From Macrotrachela quadricornifera (taxonomy: Eukaryota; Rotifera; Eurotatoria; Philodinida; Philodinidae): a stretch of DNA of 64,000 bases. The notes below the pieces were generated by a model. That model had not been told where the DNA came from, searched no databases, and was given only the letters and a program-made list of their open reading frames with translations. Both the position numbers and the translations under genes were made by a program. Shown in pieces: positions 23,476-35,717 of this stretch (positions within the stretch are counted from its first letter, which is position 1; the number at the start of each line of letters is the position of its first letter). The DNA lies in assembly GCA_022393335.1 (NCBI GenBank), contig JAJEKB010020897.1, positions 584,550 through 648,549 on the forward strand, written 5' to 3'.

Positions 23476-24720
23476 ATGACTTCACATACAGAAGATTCAC
23501 GTATGAAATTTCTATCGTCTCTTATCTATAATTTTTTGCTTTATTTTATTTCAAGAATTAGAAGTTGAAATGATGGTACTTAGCGATGATGATCGAACTA
23601 CGGGAACTGTTTACAAAACACAATCATCAAAACGACCGTGAGTATAACTTCGATATGATCTAGGATGACAGTAAGGCACATATTCTCTTATGGAAACAAA
23701 ATGAAATTTTTTCAAATGAAAAAAATTTTCTTATAAATAAGACAGATCTATCTATTCTCTGAATTCATACAATATGTTTCTCGAAAGCCCGTCAGAAAAC
23801 ATATCGGTGACGGCGTCTATAGATGCAGCAAATATTTAGGTTAGTTTATTTATTTTAAATAGAAATAAATGGAAAGGTGAGTTTCGCCGGCTGGGTATTG
23901 GTTTTTTATTGATGATACTTCTTGCAACCTTGGCCGTTTTCGCCATTTGGAAATTATCAATTAATAATCGAAAATTCGCCAGCACAATCAACAATAAAGA
24001 AGGTTAGTTTTGAGCTTTGGTTCGATGGTCAACACTCTCTAAATATATATGTAGATACTCAAGAGATTGCCTTCAATATCGCATTTACCACAAACTATAC
24101 TCCAAAGAACAAATATCAATCAATGGTCATAAAAAATATTGATCGTATCATTAATCAAGTATGATATTCATGCAATAGTTTGTATCGTTCATCTGTTTTC
24201 TTCTAGCTTCCTTTGAAATTAGAAGGACAAAAAATTCAAGTTATCAAGGCGTTTTTTCACACTGATTCTCAATCCAAAGAGCTTCATCAGTAAATACTCT
24301 TTTTTCATACGATTTTCTTACCTATGTTTCGATTTCAATTAAGGACGGCGTGTGAAGAACCATTGCCAGGAAATACTCTTCATATAGATATGATTGTTTC
24401 TTATTCACGTAAATGTACTAATCGAAAAAAATATATGTGCAAGATGCAAGTTCTAGAAGAATTAGATAATATATTTAGTCAAATGGGAACCATTTCTGTC
24501 AAACTTCAATTTGATGATAATCGTTTCGAAAGTATTCGTATTAAAATGTGCAGTATCGCAGAAACAACAGGTAAGTCAGAAAGCATTACTTCATAAGTAT
24601 TACATTATTAATCATTGACAAACGGAAGAAAAAAAAAGAAAAGTAATGGTAACATAAGAACAAAAGGATAGCCTAAATTTCACTAATTGATGAAAATCAG
24701 AGTCCTCGAAGAAAAACTAG
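23476..24720 (+). CDS. Single-pass membrane protein of unknown function
   Basis: Likely exons are 23476-23500, 23556-23637, 23863-about 24002, about 24003-24158, 24207-24289, 24344-24570 and 24701-24720, with good GT/AG signals and matching phases except at the third-fourth junction. The short acidic cytoplasmic N-terminus (MTSHTEDS...) leads to a basic stop-transfer (KWKGEFRR) and a membrane segment (LGIGFLLMILLATLAVFAIW), so type II. The outer part reads SFELWFDGQHSLNIYVDTQE, then a domain with Cys residues, and ends ESSKKN-stop. Around 23930-24005 the frame of the membrane segment does not run into the frame of the outer part. Either a short intron was missed or there is a one-base lesion or sequencing error. 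Family not recognised. Confidence 0.55.
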
Positions 24721-27700
24721 AAGAGAAAGAAATGGCAATCATAATAGGTACAAAAATTTCAAAAAAAAAACAGTCACTTTCTTTCATTAGACTCCTAGAT
24801 TTTTCGCATTCTTTCTATTGATGATGGAGTAACACAAGATTTTAAAAATAAAAATTATTTTTTTTTCTTTGGAATTATTAGAATTGCATTGTTATCAACA
24901 ACGATAAAAACAAATGAAAGTCATTTAATATATATTATTTGTATAGTTTGTAGAAAAAGGAAACAACAGTGGCATTGCAATGTATAGGGATAAAAATTTA
25001 AATTCATCACCTTGAAAAACGTCATTAAATTCAATTTATAGGGGTTTTGTAGAAATTCACTAAAACTTAAAGATAAAGGGTGATGTAGAATTCATGATTC
25101 TATCCGGATACTAAAGATTTCTATAATGAAAGGCGTAGTTCTTACTTGAATTTAGAATCAAAAGACACACTAAAAAATGACTTTTGATACATCCTGCTAG
25201 CTCATATAGTAAGAAAGATATAAGATTAGAAATATGTCTCACAGAAAGGAAGATTTAACTTTAAGTCTTGTAAAGCAAAAACAAGAAAACAATTGACTAA
25301 CGAGAGAAGCACTCTAACTGTTCATTGTCGTTTGATTCTATCTTTTCCATATATATATATCACGATGAAATATGAAAAAGCTTAAGAGAGATCAGACTAA
25401 TGTCGTTTCCTTCCTAAAATATTGACAATTTGGTCTAAATTCTGTATTAAAATCACATGTTTAATTTTCGAGCTGAAATTTCCACCATAAAATATTGTTT
25501 ATATCAAAATTGGTACTAAAATATTCAGGGTTTTTGAAAAAATAAAACGTTTGAATTACGTATCAACTGCTGATATGAATAACATCTTATGCTGGAAATT
25601 TCAGTTCGAAAATCAAAAGTATGATTTTAATATAGAATTTGGACTTTTATTAGGAATTAGACTGAAAGATCAATATTTCAATAAGGAAGCATCATTAACC
25701 TGAACTATCTTAAACTTTCTTTTTCTTACATACTTCATTGAGATGTATGTATGAACAAAAGATAGGCTCAAATGATGTTAGAAAGTTGGGGTACTTTTGT
25801 CGTAACACGTAAGAAAATTAGAGCATTTATTCAATTAAGTCATAATAGTATAAAACGACCAATTGCCATGCTACCTATGATCATTGTTTTCATAATGGCG
25901 GGAGATATTAGAAATTTTAAGTTCGAAAAAGTGTTAATGTAATGATTCTGCTCCTTATTTTAATTCATAGAAATGAAATTTGAATTTCCTCAATATTAAT
26001 GATCTTTCCGACAATTTAACGAGAATCAACATTCGGATTTAATCTGATAAACATGTGTTGTGTTTTCTTAAGTTACATGGTATACTAATCATAATTACTT
26101 TAGTCAATTTGATTTTCTTTATCTATAACAATTAATTTCAAATAAAGATTTGACATTAGAGTTCTACTAGCTTATTTTGTGTGAAAAAACTTGTACAAAT
26201 ATATATATAATATTCAAGAATGTTATTACCTTAGAAATTCTGAAAGCTCTTTTTTAAGATGAACGAAATATTTTCATCAACATTTTATGAAACAAATTTT
26301 ACTATGCAATAATGTGAGTTTTTATAAGAAACAAATACATAATAATGAATCTTGGATGAAGAATACTCCTGGCGGTTAATTCGAAGTAGAGTATTGCAAC
26401 CTGCTATCGGGCACTCGTACAGGCAAAATGGATGAGAGTACGCATTAGAAGCGGATAAGAAGTAGGGGTACTCTACATACCCTATTTTACCTATTTTGGT
26501 AACACAGAAACATTTGTAGCTCATTACAGTTACTTAATTTCCTCTACTATCAACTGATGTTTTAATTAAAATGAAATATTTTTTCAATATAAGGTATATC
26601 ACTATTATGAAAACTATTTAAGTTAAGCAATTGGTACAATATTGTTGATGGAATACAATCATTCTTTTGTTTACTTAGTTTTGGTTTGAACTCTTTTTTT
26701 GTACATGGCGAATTTCACTCTCACAATTTTGACAGAGTTTAGCACGTATTTTGATTTTCCCATGGCTTATTTTTTGTTCTTTCTATTAGATCCGACTGAT
26801 ACATAATAACTATGAAGTCTCGTCTAGAAATATGTAATATTAATCTTTGCTTAGAATTGAAGAAATAAGTTAGGGTAAAGTTGTTTGACGATCTTTATCT
26901 ACAAACATAATGTATCAATTAAATTGAAATTAAGCAGTAATCTATATACGAGATGAGTTAAAAAGCCAAAATACTTCTTGCTTCTTCACACACATAGGTC
27001 TTATCCATTATTTCAGTAATACTATATTAATAGAATAAACTTTTTAATTACTTATTATAAAATATATTCGACTGAGCACTTTCTAGAATGTGAAACGTTT
27101 TATTGTAAATAAATAATAGTTTGAAGATGACAATGATTTCATACAGTTACTATTATATGAAAAGAAAATTGTTCTTTTTTTTATGCAAAGCACATCTGTA
27201 ATACCGATTTATTCCTTGTTTAAACGAGCTCTTGTCAACTTCAGTAAACATAAACATTTATTCGGAGAACATACATAAAAAATATCGTTTCTAAAGTTGC
27301 GATATGTGTGCGAAAGTATTTTTTGGCAGAAAAATGGGCATTTAGTCTAATCAATAATACAGCAAAGTTAAAAATAATATTATTTTTCTTCAAAAACAAG
27401 GGAAATTGAGTACCTGAACAATCTATCTCATTCTGAAAAAAAAATACTGCACCATTTGAAAATTAACATACGAAAACCTTGACAAGTAATGGACGCATAG
27501 GAGTCGAATATGTCTAAAGTATTTTTGTATCGATATAAAAACTTATACTCGCGCAGTACTGTAATTTAAAATCTAATTTGCAGTTTCAGATTGCAGAAAG
27601 TCGTATCAGAAAATATTTAGAACATATTATTTTCTATTTGCAATGACTAACAATAATAGGAATAGAATTACTATCACAAAATTTAAACATCTATCTATCT

Positions 27701-27810
27701 TCCAACAAACAGCTCAGTAAATCTATAAAACGAATGCTATTTATCAGTAAAAGAACCATGATAGTGGAAGAATAAAAAGCTTCAATAAACTATTTTTAGT
27801 TTCTACATCG
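24721..27810. other. Intergenic, 3.1 kb, holding one foldback element
   Basis: Apart from the MITE at 25381-25714 this is AT-rich DNA. A minus frame at 26285-26524 (79 codons, cysteine-containing, GC-richer than its surroundings) might be an exon or a transposon relic but has no recognisable motif. The last 60 bases before 27811 include an acceptor-like TTTTTAG at 27794-27800, so the phosphatase gene may have a short upstream exon here. Confidence 0.45.
25381..25714. mobile_element. Foldback MITE, 334 bp, long imperfect arms
   Basis: The left arm (from CTTAAGAGAGATCAGACTAA at 25381) pairs with the reverse complement of the right arm ending at 25714 over roughly 150 bases with a small central spacer near 25545. 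For example TAAATTCTGTATTAAAATCA at 25436 matches the reverse complement of the segment near 25625-25645. The arms differ by scattered substitutions and small indels, so it is an old insertion. No coding capacity; borders are approximate and no target duplication was resolved. Confidence 0.7.
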
Positions 27811-30800
27811 ATGGATAAGTCACCTCCAATTACCGATGATACAATAATGAGTGATCCTTCTCTAATCTCAAAATATTGGTCTAATTTACGTCCATATGCT
27901 GATAATCCTGCGAATTTTTTTGGTGTACTTGATACTGGTTTACCGAAGGGTTGTCAAATTGAGCAGGCTCATGTCTTACACCGACATGCTAAACGTTATC
28001 CAGTCTTACCTGAATTTCATTACATGGAAACACTTGAGAAAAAAGTAAATCAAATGCGTGATAAATTCACAGGTCCATTATCATTTATGAACACATGGAC
28101 ACTTCGACTTGGAGAAGGCTTATTATTAGGACAAGGATTAAGTGACGAATATGAATCAGGTGCAAACTTTTGGGCTAGATATGGACGTCTTTTATACAAT
28201 GCTCCAGCAGGTCAACCCATATACAGTGATGTTGGTCAAAAAAAACCATTCTTTAGATGTAATGATGTAAAACGTATCTACGATAGTGCTCGTTTATGGG
28301 CTGAAGGATTTTTTGGCTCAGAAAATACAACAAATAAATATACACTTTTAGTAATGCCACGTTCTAATCCAAATAATACATTAGGAAGTTACGCTTCTTG
28401 TAATAACTTTGCTAAAGCTTCTCCACCATTTAATGATTATTCAAATGTCTATAGTATACCTCTTCCATATTTCTTAACCAATGCATCAATTCGTCTTTCA
28501 TCTTATACTTCATCAAAATTAAATTTTACATTTGAAGATCTCTTTGGAATGCAAGCATTATGTGTTTATGAATATGTTGCATTAGGTTCTAGTGATTTTT
28601 GTTCATTATTTACATTAAGTGAATGGCAAGGATTTAACTATGTCCTTGATTTATTCTTGTATGATGGTTTTTCATTTGGACAACCTGGAGGTAGAGCTCT
28701 TGGAATTGGTTATGTGCAAGAATTATTTGCACGATTAAAGAATGAACATATCACTGTAAGTCATTCAAGTGTTAATACTACACTTTCTTCATCTCCCAAT
28801 ACATTTCCTTTAAATCAACCATTTTATATGGATATGGCTCATGATGTTACTATTATTGGTGCACTTACAGCATTATCATTAGATTATTTTCGTCGAAATT
28901 TATCAATGACTGAATTTCCTACTCCAGAAGATCGACATTTTCGTGGTTCATATGTAACCCCATTTGCTGCTCGTTTAATTACAGAAAAAATTGGTTGTGT
29001 TTCACCCAATCCAATTCCGACCAATTTTACATCTACTCAATACACAACAATACAGTATGGATATTTACGAGAATCTGCTACATATAAATTTATTAGAATG
29101 AGACTAAATAATGCTATTTTACCATTAAATACTATTCGAGGTGGTCTTTGTAATATTACCAGTAGAACAGATGGTCTCTGTCCATTAGAAAGTTTCCTAG
29201 CAACTCAAGCCGATGCTAATCGTCGAGCAAATTATGAAGTACTTTGCTTTGGTTCATACAATATCACCAATAATACGTTTAATGGAGATGGAACATTTTT
29301 TCCAAGCTCGGTTACATTGACCCCTGCACCATCACCAAAAACCGACGATATAATAATAAATAATATTCCTTTGATATCACAATATTGGGCCAATATGCGG
29401 CCTTATACAGATAATCCTGCGAACTTTTTCGGTGTCCATGATACTGGTTTACCGAAGGGCTGTCAAATTGAGCAAGCTCATGTGTTACATCGACATGCTA
29501 AACGTTATCCAGTCAACCCTGAACATCCTTACATGGAAGCACTTGAGAAAAAAGTAAATGGAATACGTAGTAAATTCACAGGTCCATTATCATTCATGAA
29601 TACATGGACACTTCGACTTGGAGAAGGCTCATTATTGTCACAAGGATTAAGTGATGAATATGAATCAGGTGTAAAATTTTGGGCTACATATGGACGAATT
29701 TTATTCAATGCTTCCGTAGGTCAAACTACATACAACGAAATTGGTCAGAAAAAGCTACTCTTTAGAAGTAATGATGTAGGACGTATCTATGACAGTGCTC
29801 GCTTATGGGCTGAAGGATTTTTTGGCTCAAAAAATACAACAAATAAATATACACTTTTGGTAATGCCACGTTCTAATCGAAACAATACATTAGCAAGTTA
29901 TGGTTCTTGTACCAACTTTGACATTAACTTTGCAAAAGGTCGTCTACCACTCGGCGGTCTTATGAGCCTCTATAGCATACCTCTTCCATATTTCTTATCA
30001 AAAACATCAATTCGTCTTTCCTCCTATACTTCAGGAGCACTTAATTTTACTCTTGAGGATACATATGCTATGCTATCATTATGTTTGTATGAATATATTG
30101 CATTAGGTTCAAGTGATTTTTGTTCATTATTTACATTAAGTGAATGGCAAGGATTTAACTATGTCAATGATTTATTTTTGTATAATGCTCATTCATTTGG
30201 ACAACCTACAGGCAGGGCTCTTGGTATTGGTTATTTGGAAGAATTAATTGCACGATTAAAAAATGAATATATTACTGTAAGTCATTCAAGTATTAATACT
30301 ACACTTGATTCATCTCCCAATACATTTCCTTTAAATCAACCATTTTATATGGATATGGCTCATGATTTCAATATTTATAATTTAATTACAGCATTATCAT
30401 TAGATTATTTTCGTCGAAATTTATCAATGACTGAATTTCCTACTCCAGAAGATCGAAACTTTCGAGCATCATATTTGACTCCATTTGCTGCTCGTTTAAT
30501 TACAGAAAAAATTGGTTGCATTTCATCTAATCCAATTGCAACAAATTCTACATCTACTCAATATACACCAACACAATATGGTTACTCACCAAAATCTGCT
30601 ACATATAAATTTATTAGAATAAGACTAAATAATGCTATTTTACCATTAAATACTATTCGAGGTGGTCTTTGTAATATTACCGGTAGAACAGATGGTCTTT
30701 GTCCATTAGAAAAATTTCTAGCAAGTCAAGCTGATGCTAGTCGTCGAGCAAATTATGAAGTTGTTTGCTTTGGTTCATACAACATCACTAATAATACGTT

Positions 30801-30843
30801 TAATGGAGACGGAACATACTTTCCAGGTTCAAAGTTTACGTGA
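27811..30843 (+). CDS. Tandem-duplicated histidine acid phosphatase (phytase-like)
   Basis: One uninterrupted frame of 1010 residues made of two ~500-residue copies of a histidine acid phosphatase domain. Copy 1 carries the catalytic RHAKRYP (Arg58-His59) with the preceding GLPKGCQIEQAHVLH, and the proton-donor motif MAHD (His344-Asp345). Copy 2 repeats both (Arg561-His562; His851-Asp852), offset about 503-507 residues. Both therefore look competent. The block YW-x-x-(L/M)RPY-x-DNPANFFGV-x-DTGLPKGCQ resembles fungal phytases and acid phosphatases more than animal MINPP1. Many N-x-S/T sites suggest secretion, yet no signal peptide follows the ATG at 27811; an upstream exon after an acceptor at about 27800 may supply it. 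Likely role is releasing phosphate from phytate or other phosphomonoesters. Fungal transfer is inferred. Confidence 0.87.
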   Translation: MDKSPPITDDTIMSDPSLISKYWSNLRPYADNPANFFGVLDTGLPKGCQIEQAHVLHRHAKRYPVLPEFHYMETLEKKVNQMRDKFTGPLSFMNTWTLRLGEGLLLGQGLSDEYESGANFWARYGRLLYNAPAGQPIYSDVGQKKPFFRCNDVKRIYDSARLWAEGFFGSENTTNKYTLLVMPRSNPNNTLGSYASCNNFAKASPPFNDYSNVYSIPLPYFLTNASIRLSSYTSSKLNFTFEDLFGMQALCVYEYVALGSSDFCSLFTLSEWQGFNYVLDLFLYDGFSFGQPGGRALGIGYVQELFARLKNEHITVSHSSVNTTLSSSPNTFPLNQPFYMDMAHDVTIIGALTALSLDYFRRNLSMTEFPTPEDRHFRGSYVTPFAARLITEKIGCVSPNPIPTNFTSTQYTTIQYGYLRESATYKFIRMRLNNAILPLNTIRGGLCNITSRTDGLCPLESFLATQADANRRANYEVLCFGSYNITNNTFNGDGTFFPSSVTLTPAPSPKTDDIIINNIPLISQYWANMRPYTDNPANFFGVHDTGLPKGCQIEQAHVLHRHAKRYPVNPEHPYMEALEKKVNGIRSKFTGPLSFMNTWTLRLGEGSLLSQGLSDEYESGVKFWATYGRILFNASVGQTTYNEIGQKKLLFRSNDVGRIYDSARLWAEGFFGSKNTTNKYTLLVMPRSNRNNTLASYGSCTNFDINFAKGRLPLGGLMSLYSIPLPYFLSKTSIRLSSYTSGALNFTLEDTYAMLSLCLYEYIALGSSDFCSLFTLSEWQGFNYVNDLFLYNAHSFGQPTGRALGIGYLEELIARLKNEYITVSHSSINTTLDSSPNTFPLNQPFYMDMAHDFNIYNLITALSLDYFRRNLSMTEFPTPEDRNFRASYLTPFAARLITEKIGCISSNPIATNSTSTQYTPTQYGYSPKSATYKFIRIRLNNAILPLNTIRGGLCNITGRTDGLCPLEKFLASQADASRRANYEVVCFGSYNITNNTFNGDGTYFPGSKFT

Positions 30844-33530
30844 TTTTATTGATTTTTAGAGACACTACACTTATTTTGTCATTTTTTCTGCATTAGAAAC
30901 ATATACTTCGATGATGGGATTTTAGAAGGAATCAAGTAGTTTTTGTAATTTTTTTTTCTTTTAGAAGTTAATAAACTATCCTTATTCTTCTTATAATTAA
31001 AATGTAACTGAATCATAGCGAACCTCCAAAACATATTTCATCATAACAAAAATTTTCCTTATATTTTGACTAAAGACGGAATCAAAGAGAAATAGATTAC
31101 GATGAGAGTCATTTGTGTTTGTATTCTTCTTTCGGTAGTCTTGGAAAAATAGTGTTTATCTTTTTAATATAAAACAAAATATCGAAAAGTTCATAACAAT
31201 GATTTGGTTATAACTAATATTTAACGTTGTATATTTAAGTTGGAGTTGACTATTACATCCAATACGATTCGGACAATTAATAGATACTTTGAAAGATTAG
31301 ATAATAAAGAAAAATTTTACATTTATATGCCGTTCATGTTAGGATTATTTCATTAAGTCAAATATTTCCAATCCACTAGATTGTAAAACATCTTTTTTGT
31401 TCTAAAAAAAAGAATTCATAACTTCTTTCTATAAAGACTAACTAATTCTTAATGAACAGCAAGCATTGTTAGAAGATCTATTCATAATTAACGCGGATGA
31501 CGAGTTCATAACAGAAGTGAATTACAAAATATGAAATTTCTATGTATAACACAATAGGCTCATTTACTAGAACTGGAAAGAATAAATAGATGATCAATAT
31601 AATATTTATATAAATTCCATACAGGATCTATAGATATTGAATAGAGAATCCGTTTATGTTTTATATAGAATGTATCAAGTTCTACTTAAGCCTACTAAAG
31701 TGTACCGGAGTTTATCAGTAACTATGTTTTTGTCCTCATTCTCACTTCTATGATGGCAGATCCTAATAGATATTTGTACACTCCGATGCACTATTTAATA
31801 AAAGTAATAGAAACTGAATTATTCAGAAATTCATTAGTTTTCAATTACTTTGTAATTTATTTTTGGCATGAAATGCGAGTCTTTTTTTTATATGTTTACT
31901 TAAAAGAGAATTTATTGGCATTTAGTATAAAATGATTCCAAATTGTATAATTTATCGGTGCTGAGACATTTGCAAATTATGTAATGTTACAAGTATTTTC
32001 ACTTACCGACGTTTTATTATGATTATTAACTAGTTTTTCCATATGGAATGTTAGTATTTGGTTTGAATCTCTTTAGCGTTGATTCACTTTAGTAGCTAAG
32101 GCACGAACGATAGTAAATCATACAGAAGCCAATAAGTTCTGTATACCAGAACCAATATATAGGATCAAAATTCAATAATATTTGAGAAAAAACAAAATAT
32201 TCATCATCTTCCATAGAGATAAGCTTTTAAAAACAAATCTGTATTGATCGTCAAGATACATATTGTAGACATAAAACTAGGTCATCTATTGCTGAAATCT
32301 GAGAAGACTAAGTAGGAAGAAAATAAAGATAGATTTTCGACGATTACATGGCTAGTAATTCATGTCATGAAGTAAACCCCTTATGAATTATACACCATTG
32401 AATAAAGCTTATCTTGAGGGTGAATAGGTTAATCGACTCAGTTAACGAAACGAGTGTTTTTGAAAAAAACTGAATCAATTGCTAACATCCTTTATGTATG
32501 AATTTTTCTCAATATGCGCTTTTCTTTGGTATTCATTAGAGAAATTTATATAAGTTAGCTACATTTTCAATTTTCTCTTTGTTGATTTTTTTTTGTGTTA
32601 TAGGAGCAACGTTCGTTCATGAATCAGTACTATCCACACGATTGTCTTGCATTGAAATAAAAACATAATCTTGCTATTACAAGTGATACATTTTATTTTA
32701 TGCATTTAGTTTAAATAATATCCGATCTATATCTCAATTTATTTAAAAAAAATTGTTAACTGAAAGATTTTTTATTTATTTATTAGTAATGAGTATTTCA
32801 AAAGGAATGTACTACATTCTTATCTTTCTTTCTCTACAAAATGGTATATTTTCTATTAATATAAGTAATATTCAAATAAATAGTTCAAAATAAACATTTC
32901 TTTTAAAATAGATTTTTATCAAAATCTTTATGATTTTATGTTTCAATTCTTCAGTAAGATTATTTTTTAATATTGTGTAGATTATCGATTGATTGGTTAA
33001 CGGACAGTTTTGGAGCGATTTGAATCACATAGGCCAAAGCAAAAGTTTTCATTCCAGTGGGACCCTAGACTAAAGAATTACTTTTGAAGGCTGAGTTTTT
33101 ACCAGTTACTTATATTAGATACGCTTTGACCATTATTTTGGTATATTTGCAAATGCCTAGTTATTTATAAAAAAGAAACCCATATGAAAGAAATTCTTTT
33201 CATCTTCAGGCGTTCGTCAATATACGAGCATTGTCAATGATATGAAGCATAATTATAAGAAAAAAAAAGAATATCGTTGTGTTTCGTTCGTTCGTTACCA
33301 TTTATTTCTTTTTCTCTTTATTTTAATGTTTTTCGTATCAATTACACGAAGCTTATGAATAATAATAGCATAATAATATAATGCGTAGAAGAAAAAATTG
33401 CCAAAAAAACAAGAGAAATGACACAAACATAATTTATTTTTTTTCCATTTCTAAACAGGTTATACTGATTTAACGTATCATTTTGATATCATATATAATT
33501 TAGATCACTTACTTACGGGGCATATCAGGA
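30844..33530. other. Intergenic, 2.7 kb, no supported gene
   Basis: AT-rich sequence with poly-T runs and several AATAAA words just after the phosphatase stop (30969 onward). The frame at 31750-31935 lacks protein-like composition. No inverted or tandem repeat of note. Confidence 0.5.
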
Positions 33531-34450
33531 ATGAAGAAATCCTCAGTCATTGCTTCAGTAGCACAATCTGACAATACACTCATCAAACAGCATTCGCCTA
33601 CATATCTTCGTATTGCTCAACATTTCCTTCTTATATGGTTGGACTCAAACATTAATGAATTAAACGATAATTATCGTAACTCGATCATTCAACTAAGACG
33701 TATTGTTAATACTGTCGAAGTTTTTACCGATGTTGATCAATGTATCGATTTTCTCACTGAAATTCAGGACGAAAAAGTATTCATGATCATAGCTGGCACT
33801 CTCGATCAATTTATAGTGCCTCTCATTCATGATGTATATCAGCTAGATTCGATCTGTATATTTTGTGAAAATAAGACAATCCACGAACAATGGGCGAAAG
33901 GTTGGGCAAAAGTGAAAAATGTTTTCACTCAAATTAATTCTATTTTTGAATTACTTGAGCAAGCCGCACGACAATGTGATCAAAATTCTATCTCAATGAG
34001 TATTATACCGTCGAGTGATACATATATTAGAAATTTTAAACAACTCGATCCATCATTCATGTATACGCAATTACTTAAAGATGTCGTTTTCGAATTCGAA
34101 TATAATGAAATCATCTTAAAGGCTTTCACCACCTATTGTCGCGATCAATACGCTGAAAACAGACATGAATTGAATACTATTGATAAATTCGAGCAGGAAT
34201 ATGAATTTCATTCACCAATATGGTGGTATAGTTATGCAACTTTTCTCTATTCCATGCTCAATCGAGCTTTGCGCCTTCAAGAACTTGATACAATCCTTAT
34301 GATGGGCTTTTTTATTCGAGCTTTACATCAACAAATTGCACAACTGCATTCAGAACAATTGAATGATTATTCTACACAGCTATGTACTGTTTATCGTGGC
34401 CAAGGTGTGTCAAATACTGAATTTGAGAAAATAAGAAAAAGTCCAGCACT
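33531..34450 (+). pseudogene. 5' part of an ART-TPR gene, cut by a transposon
   Basis: About 307 host codons (the frame itself stops at 34463, a few codons inside the transposon). The N-terminal ~210 residues are an alpha/beta domain (LRIAQHFLLIWLDSNINELN ... CIFCENKTIHEQWAKGWAKV) that precedes the catalytic domain in the rotifer-type ADP-ribosyltransferase-TPR proteins. The start of the ART domain follows, with TVYRGQGVSN carrying the Arg (residue 289) of the R-S-E triad that binds NAD. The frame then ends within the terminal inverted repeat. The continuation of the same protein lies 9.8 kb away at 44232. The conserved Ser-containing strand expected between the two parts is in neither piece, so about 15-20 codons are missing. 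Function before disruption: probably protein mono-ADP-ribosylation; the target is unknown. Confidence 0.85.
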
Positions 34451-34850
34451 TGCAAAATTCTAACCCAGCAGAATTCAGAATTTTATTATTTATCACTTCT
34501 TACATCGTTGCTGCTCTGAATTCTGCTGAAAATTAGAATTCTACTTTCAATACATATAAAAATATATTCAAGTCGATGAGATGCATTGAAATTCTGTTTG
34601 CTTTTTAGAATTCTATTTAAAATTCTGCTGTAAAATTTGAATTCTTCGCAGAATTCAGAATTTTGTTATTTGTCATTTTTTATATCGTTACAGTTCTAAA
34701 TTCTGCTGAAAATTAGAATTCTAATTTTAATACATATATAAATGTATTCAAGTCGATACGATGTATTGAAATTCTGTTCGAATATTAGAATTCTTTAAGA
34801 CTTCGCTGGTTCTTTAAAATATTGCAGAAAAATTAGAATTCTTATCAGAT
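34451..34850. repeat. Left subterminal repeats of the KDZ element
   Basis: Two copies of a ~185-190-base unit in tandem, starting about 34463 and 34650. Each contains GCAGAATTCAGAATTTT..., AAAATTAGAATTCTA and TATTCAAGTCGAT blocks. The palindrome AGAATTCT recurs many times. Such arrays are usually transposase binding sites; here that is inference. Confidence 0.75.
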
Positions 34851-35717
34851 TTTGTTTTGGTGTATATAACCATACCTTTATATGTCTGTGTATATAATGA
34901 TTTGGAATTTCACTCAAACTTGGCATTTGATTATAATTTTGTTCAATAATTTATTAAATCAGATCGGCGTTAAAATTATAAAATAACGTTTGATCGTTTT
35001 CAGCCTTTACCTCTGCTTGTAATTATAAAAATATCGACAGAATTCTATAGAATTCTATTTAAAAACAGTAATACATGAAAGATCAATATTGTATTCCATG
35101 TTTTGTCGAAACCGATTTTATTTATTTAAATTTTAAATAAAATTATGCCTTTATCGAGGTGATTATATTGCACATACAAGATAAATGATATATAATTTCA
35201 GCAGAATTTTCTCTCCTTTCAAATTTGATTTAAGACTTTGTTTCAAACATTACAATAGTTTGTGCAAATGATTTATTAATTATGTTATGAATATCAAATA
35301 TTAGATTCTCTTTCGAACTTTTATATAATCAACAAATTTTGAAGAAAAAATATCGCATGGTATTAAAGCTGAATCTAAACTTTATTTTCTTATCGCTTGA
35401 AAAAAGGAAAACAATCTAACACACGCCGCATTCGGGGTATATGTATCACAAATAAACATGCGAACGAAAAAAAGAAACGAAGAGAGAAAGAAAAACAGGG
35501 AGAAATATATCATATACTGTTGTTAATACAATTCTTCTGTAGTATATAGAAAAGAATATTTATTAGTCATTGTATGTTTATAGTTTAAAGTTGGAGGCTA
35601 ATTTCCATTTTATTCATATTATGATGAGAGGATAAATCGTGTGTAAAATGGTGTACATTAAAGATTTCATTATTTAAAGAATAATTTTATAGTTATTTAT
35701 TTTATAGATTATTCATT
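34851..35717. other. Non-coding left part of the transposon
   Basis: AT-rich sequence between the subterminal repeats and the first internal gene. It should contain the promoter of that gene, but no distinct element can be picked out. A purine-rich stretch lies at 35461-35505. Confidence 0.4.

Noticed and set aside
26285..26524. 79-codon minus-strand frame with several Cys
   Set aside because: No recognisable domain and no splice partners; chance or relic equally likely, so mentioned only in the intergenic entry.
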